Below, in pieces: positions 34,773 to 43,390 of a DNA stretch of 64,000 nt. This stretch comes from Streptomyces sp. NBC_00569 (GTDB lineage Bacteria; Actinomycetota; Actinomycetes; Streptomycetales; Streptomycetaceae). Numbering within the stretch: the stretch's first letter is position 1; every line of letters begins with the position of its first letter. The notes beneath the pieces are model-generated. The model saw nothing but the letters and a program-made list of their open reading frames with translations. It had not been told where the DNA came from and did no database searches. The DNA is taken from NCBI RefSeq assembly GCF_036345255.1, contig NZ_CP107783.1, positions 2,914,001 through 2,978,000 on the forward strand. Reading direction: 5' to 3'. The position numbers and the translations under genes were made by a program.

Positions 34773-34895
34773 CGTACGCGCACTGCCTGCGCGCCCACAC
34801 CCCCCGCGACCTGTTCGTACGAAGACGAAACCCTGCCGACCTCCCGGCCACGCCCTGAGAGCGTGACCGCCGGGCCAACGAGAGGAACACCTCCC

Positions 34896-36011
34896 GTGCC
34901 TGCCAACTCCGCCTCCTGGCGCCGCGGCCTCGCCGCCGTCGCCGCCCTGCCGCTCCTCGCGCTCGCCGCGACGGCCTGCAGCTACGGCTCACAGTCCAAG
35001 GACGACACGTCCGACAAGACGAACGTCGCCGCCAAGGGCAAGAAGCTCTCCGCCGACACCGTGAAGATCGGTTACTTCGGCAACCTGACACACGGGACCG
35101 CCCTCGTGGGCAACCAGAAGGGCTTCTTCCAGAAGGAGCTCAAGGGCACGCAGGCCAAGTACCAGGTCTTCAACGCGGGGCCGTCCGAGATCGAGGCGCT
35201 CAACGGCGGCTCCATCGACATCGGCTGGATCGGCCCCTCGCCGTCCATCAACGGCTTCACCAAGTCCCAGGGCAAGAGCCTTCGCATCATCGGCGGTTCG
35301 GCGTCCGGCGGGGTGAAGCTCGTGGTGAACCCGAAGACGATCAAGTCCCTGGACGACGTCAAGGGCAAGAAGATCGCCACCCCGCAGCTCGGCAACACGC
35401 AGGACGTCGCGTTCCTCAACTGGATCGCCGAGAAGGGCTGGAAGGTCGACGCCAACAGCGGCAAGGGCGACGTCTCCGTGGTCCGTACGGACAACAAGAT
35501 CACCCCGGACGCCTACAAGTCCGGCTCCGTCGACGGCGCCTGGGTGCCGGAGCCGACCGCTTCCAAGCTCGTGGCCGAGGGCGGCAAGGTCCTCCTCGAC
35601 GAGTCCGACCTGTGGCCCGGCAAGAAGTTCGTGATCACGAACATCATCGTGTCGCAGAAGTTCCTCACGGAGCACCCGGACGTTGTCGAGGCCGTGCTGC
35701 GCGGCTCGGTGAAGACGAACGCGTGGATCAACGCCAACCCGGACGAGGCGAAGTCGGCGGCCAACAAGCAGCTGGCGGCCGACTCCGGCAAGGCGCTGCC
35801 CACGGACGTGCTCGACCCGGCGTGGAAGTCGATCCGGTTCACCGACGACCCGCTGGCCTCGACCCTCGACACCGAGGCGGCGCACGCGGTGAAGGCGGGC
35901 CTGCTGGAGAAGCCCGACCTCAAGGGCATCTACGACCTCGCACCGCTGAACAAGGTCCTCAAGGCCGAGGGCAAGGGCGCGGTCGCCGACGCCGGCCTCG
36001 GCGTCAAGTAA
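34896..36011 (+). CDS. Sulfonate-type ABC transporter solute-binding lipoprotein
   Basis: 371 residues from GTG 34896 with GAGAGG upstream; an upstream GTG at 34863 has no site. Lipoprotein signal with lipobox LAATAC, Cys near residue 28. The NMT1/SsuA-like fold is evident: VKIGYFGNLTHGTALVGNQKGFF, FNAGPSEIEALNGGSIDIGWIG and VDGAWVPEPTASKL. Related proteins bind aliphatic sulfonates, taurine or nitrate. The sulfur operon context favours a sulfonate or sulfate ester. First gene of a three-gene transporter. Confidence 0.9.
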   Translation: MPANSASWRRGLAAVAALPLLALAATACSYGSQSKDDTSDKTNVAAKGKKLSADTVKIGYFGNLTHGTALVGNQKGFFQKELKGTQAKYQVFNAGPSEIEALNGGSIDIGWIGPSPSINGFTKSQGKSLRIIGGSASGGVKLVVNPKTIKSLDDVKGKKIATPQLGNTQDVAFLNWIAEKGWKVDANSGKGDVSVVRTDNKITPDAYKSGSVDGAWVPEPTASKLVAEGGKVLLDESDLWPGKKFVITNIIVSQKFLTEHPDVVEAVLRGSVKTNAWINANPDEAKSAANKQLAADSGKALPTDVLDPAWKSIRFTDDPLASTLDTEAAHAVKAGLLEKPDLKGIYDLAPLNKVLKAEGKGAVADAGLGVK

Positions 36012-36060
36012 CCGCGTCAGGCAAGCCCGTAATCGCTTGAGTTCCCAGGAGGTGACGACC

Positions 36061-36852
36061 ATGGCAACGACCCTCGCCAAGGCCGCGGACGGCGGCACGC
36101 AGACCACCGGCCACGCCGCGCGGATCGAGCACGTCTCGAAGTCCTTCGCCACGCCCGCCGGGCAGCAGCTCGTCCTGGACGACATCACGCTCGATGTCGC
36201 TCCGGGCGAGTTCGTCACCCTCCTGGGAGCCTCGGGCTGCGGGAAGTCGACGCTGCTCAACCTGGTCGCGGGCCTCGACCGGCCCTCGTCCGGCGAGATC
36301 AGCACGCAGGGCCGGCCGGCCCTGATGTTCCAGGAGCACGCCCTCTTCCCGTGGCTGACCGCGGGCAAGAACATCGAACTGGCCCTGAAGCTGCGCGGCG
36401 TCCCGAAGGCGGACCGCCGCACCCGGGCGGAGGAGCTCCTGGAGCTCGTCCGCCTGAACGGCGCGTACGGCAAGCGGGTGCACGAGCTGTCCGGCGGTAT
36501 GCGCCAGCGCGTGGCGATGGCCCGGGCGCTCGCGCAGGACAGCCAGCTGCTGCTGATGGACGAGCCGTTCGCCGCGCTCGACGCCATCACGCGCGACGTG
36601 CTGCACGACGAGCTGACCCGCATCTGGCGCGAGACGAACGTCTCCGTCCTGTTCGTCACCCACAACGTCCGCGAGGCGGTGCGGCTCGCCGAGCGGGTCG
36701 TACTGCTCTCTTCGCGGCCGGGCCGGGTGGCGCACGAGTGGCGGGTCGGCATTCCGCAGCCGCGCCGCATCGAGGACACCGCCGTGGCGGAACTGTCCGT
36801 CGAGATCACCGAACAACTGCGTGGGGAGATCCGCCGCCATGGCCAGCACTGA
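36061..36852 (+). CDS. Sulfonate-type ABC transporter ATPase (SsuB-like)
   Basis: 263 residues from ATG 36061, with AGGAGGTGA at 36047-36055. Walker A GASGCGKST (residues 56-64), signature LSGGMRQRVAMARAL, Walker B LLLMDEPFAALDA and switch VTHN are all intact. Belongs to the SsuB/TauB/NrtD group. Its end overlaps the permease start by 14 nt. Confidence 0.93.
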   Translation: MATTLAKAADGGTQTTGHAARIEHVSKSFATPAGQQLVLDDITLDVAPGEFVTLLGASGCGKSTLLNLVAGLDRPSSGEISTQGRPALMFQEHALFPWLTAGKNIELALKLRGVPKADRRTRAEELLELVRLNGAYGKRVHELSGGMRQRVAMARALAQDSQLLLMDEPFAALDAITRDVLHDELTRIWRETNVSVLFVTHNVREAVRLAERVVLLSSRPGRVAHEWRVGIPQPRRIEDTAVAELSVEITEQLRGEIRRHGQH

Positions 36853-37762
36853 GACGACGACCGCGAGCAAGGACACGGGCGCCGTCGAGGACGCGGCCCC
36901 CGGGCAGGACCTGGCCGGTCTCGAAGCGGGGCTCGACGCCCTGGAGACCGTGCAGACCGCACGAACCCCACTGCGCCAGACGCTGGTCCAGAAGGTGCTG
37001 CCGCCGCTGACGGCGGTGCTCCTGGTCCTGGTCGTGTGGCAGGGACTGGTGTCGTTCAAGATCGTCGACGACCCGAGCAAGCTGCCCTCGCCGTCCGCGG
37101 TGTGGGCCGAGGTGTCCGACGCGTGGTTGCAGGGGACGCTGCTCGACTACATCTGGACGAGTGTGTCGCGCGGCCTGCTCGGCTTCCTGCTGGCGCTGGC
37201 GATCGGCACCCCGCTCGGCCTGGTCGTCGCCCGGGTCCGCTTCATCCGCTCCGCGATCGGCCCGATCCTCTCCGGCCTCCAGTCGCTGCCCTCGGTCGCC
37301 TGGGTCCCGCCGGCCGTGATCTGGCTGGGCCTCGACAACAAGATGATGTACGCCGTGATCCTGCTCGGCGCGGTCCCCTCGATCGCCAACGGCCTGGTGT
37401 CGGGCGTCGACCAGGTGCCGCCGCTGTTCCTGCGGGCCGGCCGCACCCTCGGCGCGACGGGCCTGCGGCACACCTGGCACATCGTGCTCCCGGCCGCGCT
37501 GCCCGGCTATCTCGCGGGTCTGAAGCAGGGCTGGGCGTTCTCCTGGCGCTCGCTGATGGCCGCGGAGATCATCGCCTCGTCGCCGGACCTGGGCATCGGC
37601 CTCGGACAGCTCCTGGAGAACGGCCGCAACGCCAGCTCCATGTCGATGGTCTTCCTCGCCATCTTCCTGATCCTGATCGTCGGCATCGCCATCGACCTGC
37701 TGATCTTCAGTCCCCTGGAGCGGCGCGTCCTGCGCAGCCGCGGCCTCCTGGTGAGGAGCTGA
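36839..37762 (+). CDS. Sulfonate-type ABC transporter permease (SsuC-like)
   Basis: 307 residues from ATG 36839 (GTG 36821 also in frame). About six membrane segments after a 55-residue acidic N-terminal tail. The EAA-like loop (LFLRAGRTLGATGLRHTWHIVLPAALPGYLAGL) matches SsuC/TauC permeases. Completes the uptake system encoded after cysN. The following chelatase gene starts 7 nt later, so the whole set may be one transcript. Confidence 0.92.
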   Translation: MASTETTTASKDTGAVEDAAPGQDLAGLEAGLDALETVQTARTPLRQTLVQKVLPPLTAVLLVLVVWQGLVSFKIVDDPSKLPSPSAVWAEVSDAWLQGTLLDYIWTSVSRGLLGFLLALAIGTPLGLVVARVRFIRSAIGPILSGLQSLPSVAWVPPAVIWLGLDNKMMYAVILLGAVPSIANGLVSGVDQVPPLFLRAGRTLGATGLRHTWHIVLPAALPGYLAGLKQGWAFSWRSLMAAEIIASSPDLGIGLGQLLENGRNASSMSMVFLAIFLILIVGIAIDLLIFSPLERRVLRSRGLLVRS

Positions 37763-37769
37763 CCCCGCC

Positions 37770-38519
37770 ATGCACCAGCGCCCCGCCCGCCCGGTCCTGC
37801 TCGTGATCGCTCACGGCAGCCGCGATCCGCGCCATGCCGCGACGGTCGACGCGCTCGTACGCGAAGTACGGGCGCTGCGGCCGGGGCTGCGCGTGGAGAC
37901 GGGGTTCCTGGACTTCAACGTCCCCTCGGTGAACGGCGTCCTGGAGTCCCTGGCGGCAGAGGGCGTGCGTGACGTGGTCGCGCTCCCGCTGCTCCTGACG
38001 CGCGCGTTCCACGCGAAGGCGGACATCCCGGCGGTCCTGCGGCAGGCCCCGGCCCGGCTGCGGATCCGCCAGGCGGAGGTGCTCGGCCCCTCGCCGCTCC
38101 TGACGGCGGCGCTCGAACGCCGTCTGTACGAGGCCGGGCTCACCCCGGCCGACAAGCCCACGACCGGGGTCGTCCTGGCCTCGGCGGGCTCCACCGACCC
38201 GGAGGCGATCGCAGTGATCGCTGAAATCGCGCGGGAGTGGCGGCACACCGGTTGGTGCGCCGTGCGACCTGCGTTCGCCTCCGCATCTCTGCCCCGCACG
38301 GAGGACGCCGTGGCACAGCTGCGCGCCGACGGCGTCCGCCGGGTGGCGGTCGCCCCCTACGTCCTGGCCCCCGGCTTCCTCCCGGACCGCATCGCCCGCG
38401 GCGCCTTTGAAGCGGACGTCCTCGCGGACGTACTGGGCCCGGCCCCGGAGGTGGCACGGCTGCTCGTGCGCCGCTATGAGGCGGCGACGGTACGGGAGTT
38501 GGTGGCGGTGGGCGCCTGA
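37770..38519 (+). CDS. Sirohydrochlorin chelatase (CbiX/SirB type)
   Basis: 249 residues. Two CbiX halves: AHGSRDPRHAATVDALV with the conserved His near residue 15, and a second half beginning VVLASAGSTDPEA. ALPLLLTRAFHAKADIP carries the second metal-site His. Inserts iron into sirohydrochlorin to make siroheme, the cofactor of the sulfite reductase at the head of this unit. Cobalt insertion for cobalamin is the alternative, but the context supports siroheme. Confidence 0.9.
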   Translation: MHQRPARPVLLVIAHGSRDPRHAATVDALVREVRALRPGLRVETGFLDFNVPSVNGVLESLAAEGVRDVVALPLLLTRAFHAKADIPAVLRQAPARLRIRQAEVLGPSPLLTAALERRLYEAGLTPADKPTTGVVLASAGSTDPEAIAVIAEIAREWRHTGWCAVRPAFASASLPRTEDAVAQLRADGVRRVAVAPYVLAPGFLPDRIARGAFEADVLADVLGPAPEVARLLVRRYEAATVRELVAVGA

Positions 38520-38533
38520 CGCGACGCGTCAGG
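38515..38533. repeat. 19-bp dyad over the chelatase stop codon
   Basis: CCTGACGCG (38515-38523), A, CGCGTCAGG (38525-38533). As RNA it would make a 7-bp stem with a 5-nt loop at the end of the sulfur unit. Probable terminator; possible protein site. The remaining 38534-38623 shows no feature. Confidence 0.5.
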
Positions 38534-38623
38534 AGAGCGCCGTCCCCTCCTCCCGTCTTCCCCGAGCCGTTCAGTTCCTCCTGGACCTCCCGATCCTCCG
38601 AGGCATTCGGTTCTCTTCGCCGT

Positions 38624-39211
38624 TCAGCGCGGATCCCGCCCGCTCAGCGCAACCGCCCGATGGAACAAGGGCGCGTCGTCCGGCACCGGGACCGCGTCGG
38701 CGAAGCCCTCGTACCGGCGGTATTCCTCCGCGTTCGCCTCGACCACGTCGAGCAGCAGGCGGGCCGCGTCGTCCGGGAGCCGGAAGGTCTGGCCGGTGGC
38801 GTGGGCCACGTCCCAGCCGTGGAGGGCCAGTTCGGCGACGAGCAGGCGGGCGATCTCGGGCGCGGGCGACTTCGCGAAGCCCAGGTCGATCACGCCCTCC
38901 CAGACCCGCGGGTCGGACCAGGCGGCGACGGCCCGTTCGAGCTGTGCCGCGTAGGCCTCGGCCCAGTCGGTGTCGGCGGTGAAGTCGCGGGCCGTGAGTT
39001 CGTCGGGGAGCTGCTTGCGCAGGGCGCGGTGCTCCAGGCCGTGCGCGGAGTAGAGGACCCAGTGGTTGACGAGGGTGCGGACGTCCCAGTCACCGCAGCC
39101 GCTCGGCTCGGGCAGGCGCGCCGCGTCGACCCCGCGCGCGACCCTGGCGGCCTCTGCGGCGCATTCCTTCATCGACGTGTACTCGATCATGGACGTGTAC
39201 TCGGTTTCCAT
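38624..39211 (-). CDS. TIGR03086-type putative mycothiol-dependent/metal-binding protein
   Basis: 195 residues. DinB/MDMPI-like four-helix fold: SGCGDWDVRTLVNHWV near residue 37-52 and AELALHGWDVAHATGQ near 125-140 are the conserved metal-ligand segments of the TIGR03086 group, common in mycothiol-producing actinobacteria. Function is not established. The N-terminus begins METEYTSMIEYTSMKE, a tandem 7-residue repeat encoded by duplicated DNA (39179-39206), so the real start could be the second or third Met. Confidence 0.8.
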   Translation of the reverse strand: METEYTSMIEYTSMKECAAEAARVARGVDAARLPEPSGCGDWDVRTLVNHWVLYSAHGLEHRALRKQLPDELTARDFTADTDWAEAYAAQLERAVAAWSDPRVWEGVIDLGFAKSPAPEIARLLVAELALHGWDVAHATGQTFRLPDDAARLLLDVVEANAEEYRRYEGFADAVPVPDDAPLFHRAVALSGRDPR

Positions 39212-39262
39212 GCGGAGAGCGTCTCGCGCGGGGGCCGCCGGCGGCTTGAAGAAATGCGACAG

Positions 39263-40270
39263 CTACCGCGTCGCCGTGTCGGCCTCCGCCACGAGGTCCG
39301 CGATCGTCATGGACCCGGCCGGCCGGCGCTCGCGGGCGAAGCGGTCGGCCACCGACTGCAGGGCGTCGTTGACGGGGGTGGGCACTCTGTGCAGCCGTCC
39401 GAGCAGTCCCATCTCGCCGTTGAGGTAGTCGGACTCGATGGTGCCCGTACCCCGGCTGAGGGACTGCCACGACGAGCCGCCGCTGCGCTCCGAGCCGTCG
39501 AAGGGCTCGAACCGGATCTTGTCGCCGCGCGACTCCTTCTCCTCCTCCTTGGAGGCGAACGCGATGCCCGCCGCGCCGAGCACGGCCTCGCCCTCCGCGC
39601 GGGCGCGCCCGTAGAGCGCGAGCCCCTCCTCGCTGGTGATCACCCCGGACACGGCCTCGATCGCGTTGGCCAGGTTGCCGAGGAGCTTGGCGTACTTCCA
39701 GCGCATCACCTCGGGCACGACGGGTGCCTCGAAGCAGGACTTCTCCAGGTCGGCGGAGATGCGATGGGCAGTCTCGTCGGTGCCCGCCGGGTACCGGCCG
39801 ATGTGCAGGATGCCGGTGAGCGGGGTGCCCGCGGCGGACACGACGCCGGGCTCGACGAACGTGGCGGGCAGCCACACGCACATGCCGTACACGCGCCGGA
39901 AGAGCCGCAGCGCGAGGCGCTCGCTCTCCACTCCGTTCTGCGCGCAGACCAGCGGCAGCCGCTCGGCGGCGGTGCCGCCTCCGGCGACCGGCCGCCCGGC
40001 CCACGCCTCGAGCGCCGCGACGCTGTCCTGGGTCTTCACGGCGAGCACGAGGACGTCGTCCGGGCTCAGTTCGCCGAGTTCCTCGGGCCCGGCGACGACC
40101 GGGAGGCGGTGGACGTGCGGGCCGTCGGGGGTGACGAGCCGCAGCCCGTGGTCCCGCAGTGTCTCGTACTGCTTGCCGCGGGCGACGAGGACGACATCGT
40201 GCCCGGCCTGTGCGAGCCGGCCGCCGACGGCGCCGCCGACCGCTCCTGCTCCGATGATGAGGTAGCGCAT
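39263..40270 (-). CDS. 2-dehydropantoate 2-reductase (ketopantoate reductase family)
   Basis: 335 residues from ATG 40270, where the Rossmann fold begins at once (MRYLIIGAGAVGGAVGGRL). The central lysine/Glu region and the C-terminal all-helical ApbA domain are present. It uses NADPH to reduce a 2-keto acid; paralogues of PanE are common and this one may not make pantoate. CAGGCT ends 7 nt before the ATG with no ribosome site, a weak leaderless candidate. Only 92 bp separate it from the divergent membrane protein gene. Confidence 0.85.
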   Translation of the reverse strand: MRYLIIGAGAVGGAVGGRLAQAGHDVVLVARGKQYETLRDHGLRLVTPDGPHVHRLPVVAGPEELGELSPDDVLVLAVKTQDSVAALEAWAGRPVAGGGTAAERLPLVCAQNGVESERLALRLFRRVYGMCVWLPATFVEPGVVSAAGTPLTGILHIGRYPAGTDETAHRISADLEKSCFEAPVVPEVMRWKYAKLLGNLANAIEAVSGVITSEEGLALYGRARAEGEAVLGAAGIAFASKEEEKESRGDKIRFEPFDGSERSGGSSWQSLSRGTGTIESDYLNGEMGLLGRLHRVPTPVNDALQSVADRFARERRPAGSMTIADLVAEADTATR

Positions 40271-40362
40271 GCCAACGAGCCTGTCACAGAAGGCTGTAGG
40301 GGCCACTCACGATCGGGTAAACTCTCGCGCCCCGCGCACACAGGCGTGCCAGCCTGCTCCCC

Positions 40363-40797
40363 GTGCGTACACGCCTGGCCCTCTGGGGGGCCGGACTCCT
40401 CTGCCTGCTCGTGGCGGTTCCGGGCGGCTGCTCGGCCTCCCGGCAGTGGCGGCAGGCGGAGCGGATCGACGCGGCTCCGGTCCGCGTCACCGGCGTGGTC
40501 ACCGCCGTCGAGAAGGTGCCGAGGAGTGGCGACGAGCAGGTGATCACGTACGAGGTCCAGGGGCACCGGCACACCGTCAGGAGAGCGCTGGGCACGGGCC
40601 CCGGCAGCCCCGGGCCCGGCCACCGGGTGTGTCTGGAGGCCGACCGCGGCCACCCCGGAGCGGTACGGCTCTGCGGCGAGCGGTACCCGTCGGGCGACGA
40701 CATGTATCCCACGTACGTCCTGGTCACGGTCACCGGAGCCCTCGGTGCCTGCGTCGTCGCGGGCGTCGCCCTCGGGGTCCGCCGCCGCTCCCGTTGA
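40363..40797 (+). CDS. Small membrane protein, DUF3592-like
   Basis: 144 residues from GTG 40363. A membrane segment at about 7-22 and another at 118-138 bracket an exposed beta-rich domain (RVTGVVTAVEKVPRSGDEQVITYEVQGHR) that looks like DUF3592. Role unknown. A TAAACT box at 40318-40323 in the 92-bp divergent gap could be its -10 element. Confidence 0.75.
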   Translation: MRTRLALWGAGLLCLLVAVPGGCSASRQWRQAERIDAAPVRVTGVVTAVEKVPRSGDEQVITYEVQGHRHTVRRALGTGPGSPGPGHRVCLEADRGHPGAVRLCGERYPSGDDMYPTYVLVTVTGALGACVVAGVALGVRRRSR

Positions 40798-40827
40798 GGC
40801 CGGCGTACCGACGTCACCGCGCGGCGC

Positions 40828-41196
40828 TCACTCCCGGCTGAACGGTGTCCCCTGATGGAAGTAGAGCAGCCAGCCCTCGTCACCCTGCCGCCAGAGTGAA
40901 CTGCGGTGTGCGCAGACGCCGTTGAGGTCGGTGTCGAAGGTCAGATGGACGATTCCGGGGCCGAGCCGCACGCCCTTCATCCGCGAGACGGTGAGGGGCC
41001 GCACACCCGGCTCGCGCGTGGCGCAGAGCTCGGCGATGATCGAGGCGCGGTCCCAGCGGCGGCCCGACGCGCCGAACTCGAAGTATTCGGGGTGCAGCAG
41101 CGCGCCGAGCAGTTCCGGGGAGCGGCGCACGGCCGGGTCGAGCAGCCGCAGCTCACCCTCGATGGCGGCCTCGACGGCGGCGTCGAGCTCAGGCAC
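40828..41196 (-). CDS. Nuclear transport factor 2-like / DUF4440 protein
   Basis: 122 residues with a SnoaL/NTF2-like fold: EGELRLLDPAVRRSPELLGALLHPEYFEFGASGRRWDR, then GVRLGPGIVHLTFDTD and SSLWRQGDEGWLLYFHQGTPF, a pattern of DUF4440 proteins and calcium/calmodulin kinase II association-like domains. Probably a small-molecule binder. Start overlaps the end of the DUF1697 gene by 8 nt, so the two are co-translated. Confidence 0.85.
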   Translation of the reverse strand: MPELDAAVEAAIEGELRLLDPAVRRSPELLGALLHPEYFEFGASGRRWDRASIIAELCATREPGVRPLTVSRMKGVRLGPGIVHLTFDTDLNGVCAHRSSLWRQGDEGWLLYFHQGTPFSRE

Positions 41197-41740
41197 CGGT
41201 CATCTCCACGAGCTTGACGACGGTGTTCCAGTTGCGGGTGGTGGCGATGAGGCCCTTGTTCAGGGCGGGCCGGGCGAGCACGGTGGCGAGCTTCGAGCGG
41301 CCGAGGCCCTCGGGGGCGTAGAGGTACAGCTCGCGCGGGCCGAGCCGGAAGTCCTCGGGGGCGAACGCGGCCGGGTCGACGGGGGCGAACCGCTCGGGGT
41401 CGACGGGCCCGGAGAAGTAGGTGACGTGCAACTGCTTGGCTTCGAGCGAGCCGGCGTCGAAGGGGCACGCGGCCGCGACCGACGCCAGGTAGGCGTGGTC
41501 GCGCACGATCACGTCCACGGCGAACCCGAACTCCTTCTCGATGGCCTCGCTCAGCTGGGCCGCGAGGGTTTCCTCGTCGCCGTGTTCGCTGCTGAACGCC
41601 GCGTTGCCGCTCTGGAGATATGTCCGTACGTCGCCGTGCCCGAGCCCTTCGATCAGGGGGCGAAGCCGCGCCATCGGGACCTTTTTGCTGCCGCCCACAT
41701 TGATGCCGCGGAGCAGTGCCGCGTACGCCTTTGTCGCCAT
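41189..41740 (-). CDS. DUF1697 family protein
   Basis: 183 residues. The family start YAALLRGINVGGSKKVPMARLR and the TYLQSGNAAFSS motif are exact for DUF1697. Function unknown. TATCGT (complement of 41747-41752) ends 6 nt before the ATG at 41740 without a ribosome site, so the transcript is probably leaderless. Followed by the DUF4440 gene. Confidence 0.9.
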   Translation of the reverse strand: MATKAYAALLRGINVGGSKKVPMARLRPLIEGLGHGDVRTYLQSGNAAFSSEHGDEETLAAQLSEAIEKEFGFAVDVIVRDHAYLASVAAACPFDAGSLEAKQLHVTYFSGPVDPERFAPVDPAAFAPEDFRLGPRELYLYAPEGLGRSKLATVLARPALNKGLIATTRNWNTVVKLVEMTGA

Positions 41741-41813
41741 GGGGACACGATAGGCGGCCGCCGCGCCCCGTGGGGGAGGGCACGGCGACCGCCGGTCAGG
41801 GGCGCTGCGCGTG

Positions 41814-43025
41814 CTACTCGACGATCTTGAGGAGCTTGTTCGGCGTGCCCTCGCTCGCGTTGGAGATCTTGTCGGGGGTCGCGCCGTCGGTCAGTGCCTT
41901 GGAGACGTCCGCGGGGGTCGCGTCCGGGTGACCGCCCAGGTAGACGGCGGCGGCGCCCACCACGTGGGGGGTCGCCATCGACGTACCGGAGATGGTGTTG
42001 GTGGCGTCGTCGCCGGTGTTCCAGTCGGAGGTGATGTCCGAACCGGGGGCGTAGATGTCCACGGCGGAGCCGTAGTTGGAGAAGTCGGACTGCTTGTCGT
42101 CCTTGGTGGAGGACGCGACGGTGATGGCCTCCTTGACGCGGGCCGGGGAGCCGCCGGACGCGTCGGTCGACTCGTTGCCCGCGGCGACCGCGAAGGTGAC
42201 GCCGGAGGCGATGGCCTTCTGCACGGCCGCGTCGAGCGCCTCGTCGGCGCCGCCGCCGAGGGACATGTTGGCGACGGACGGGCCCTTGTGGTTCTTGGTG
42301 ACCCAGTCGATGCCCGCGACGACCTGCTCGGTGGTGCCCGAGCCCTCGTTGTCGAGGACGCGGACGGCGACGATCTTCGCCTTCTTGGCGACGCCGTGCG
42401 CCTCACCGGCGATGGTCCCGGCGACGTGCGTGCCGTGGCCGTTGCCGTCGTCGGCGTTGTCGTCGTTGTCGATGGCGTCGAAGCCGGAGGTGGCGCGGCC
42501 GCCGAAGTCCTTGTGGCTGACGCGGACGCCGGTGTCGATGACGTACGCGGTCACGCCCTCACCGGCGCTGTCCGGGTAGGTGTACTTCTTGTCGCCCGCG
42601 GTGTCCGCCTGGTCGATGCGGTCGAGGCCCCACGACGGCGGGTTGTCCTGGGTCGCGTCGATGTGGAATTTCTTGTTCTGGACGACCTTGGCGACCGACG
42701 AGTCGGCGGCGAGGCGCTTGGCCTCGGTCTCCGAGAGGCCGTTCACGGAGAATCCGTTGACGGCGGAGGAGTAGGCGCGCTTCAGCTTGCCGCCGTACTC
42801 CTTGGCGAGGTCCTGCTTGGCGTCCGTGTTCGCCTTCTGGTCCAGCAGCACGACGTAGCTGCCGGAGACGGCGCCCTTGGCGTCGAGCCCGTAGACCTTG
42901 CCCTCGGCCGGGGTCGAGGCGCCGGCCAGGGAGCCCGCGAAGACGGTCACTCCGACCGCGGTGGCAGCGGTGGCTATCGCCGCGGTGAGCTTCATCGTGC
43001 TGCGGGCACGCTTGTGATTTGCCAT
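41814..43025 (-). CDS. Secreted subtilisin-like serine protease (S8)
   Basis: 403 residues from ATG 43025. Signal peptide (MANHKRARSTMKLTAAIATA), then an I9 inhibitor-like propeptide (YVVLLDQKANTDAKQ), then the peptidase. Catalytic triad visible as Asp164 (VIDTGV), His197 (HGTHVAGT) and Ser349 (GTSMATPHVV). Closely resembles Streptomyces alkaline serine proteases of the proteinase K/aqualysin group. No C-terminal extension. Probably secreted in development or nutrient scavenging. Confidence 0.95.
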   Translation of the reverse strand: MANHKRARSTMKLTAAIATAATAVGVTVFAGSLAGASTPAEGKVYGLDAKGAVSGSYVVLLDQKANTDAKQDLAKEYGGKLKRAYSSAVNGFSVNGLSETEAKRLAADSSVAKVVQNKKFHIDATQDNPPSWGLDRIDQADTAGDKKYTYPDSAGEGVTAYVIDTGVRVSHKDFGGRATSGFDAIDNDDNADDGNGHGTHVAGTIAGEAHGVAKKAKIVAVRVLDNEGSGTTEQVVAGIDWVTKNHKGPSVANMSLGGGADEALDAAVQKAIASGVTFAVAAGNESTDASGGSPARVKEAITVASSTKDDKQSDFSNYGSAVDIYAPGSDITSDWNTGDDATNTISGTSMATPHVVGAAAVYLGGHPDATPADVSKALTDGATPDKISNASEGTPNKLLKIVE

Positions 43026-43390
43026 GAAGAGGGGTCTCCTCGTGGTTTCTGTGGGGGGTTTTGTGGGGGGTTCACTGATGGATCTCATGCATCCCCCGGC
43101 AATCTCCGGAAGATCTCCGGGGGTTGGCACGAAACCCTGTCCGATTGACGCGACCAGATCAAGACCTACATACAGCTGTGACTTGTTCAACAAGCCTTCG
43201 TAATAACAATTCGGGCTTCGGCCGACACTTCGGACTCCGGGAATTCCCTATAGATGTAGGGGACTTGAATCCTCCTGAGTGGGGAGCGCACCCCGCCCGC
43301 AAGGAGGAGCCGGGCCCCCGCCGGCTCACCGGACAGCACGACGAGACGCACTTATCGGGCCCATACCTTCGATACGGAGGTGACGGCACG
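43026..43390. promoter_or_regulatory. 365-bp divergent region, subtilase and MMPL gene
   Basis: Three AT-rich dyads are clustered: CTTGTT-C-AACAAG (43182-43194), GGGAATTCCC (43239-43248) and CCCTA-N6-TAGGG (43246-43261, overlapping the second). Near the protease, ATCTCCGG is repeated at about 43105-43127. These are candidate operators or promoter elements; no gene is seen. Confidence 0.45.
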
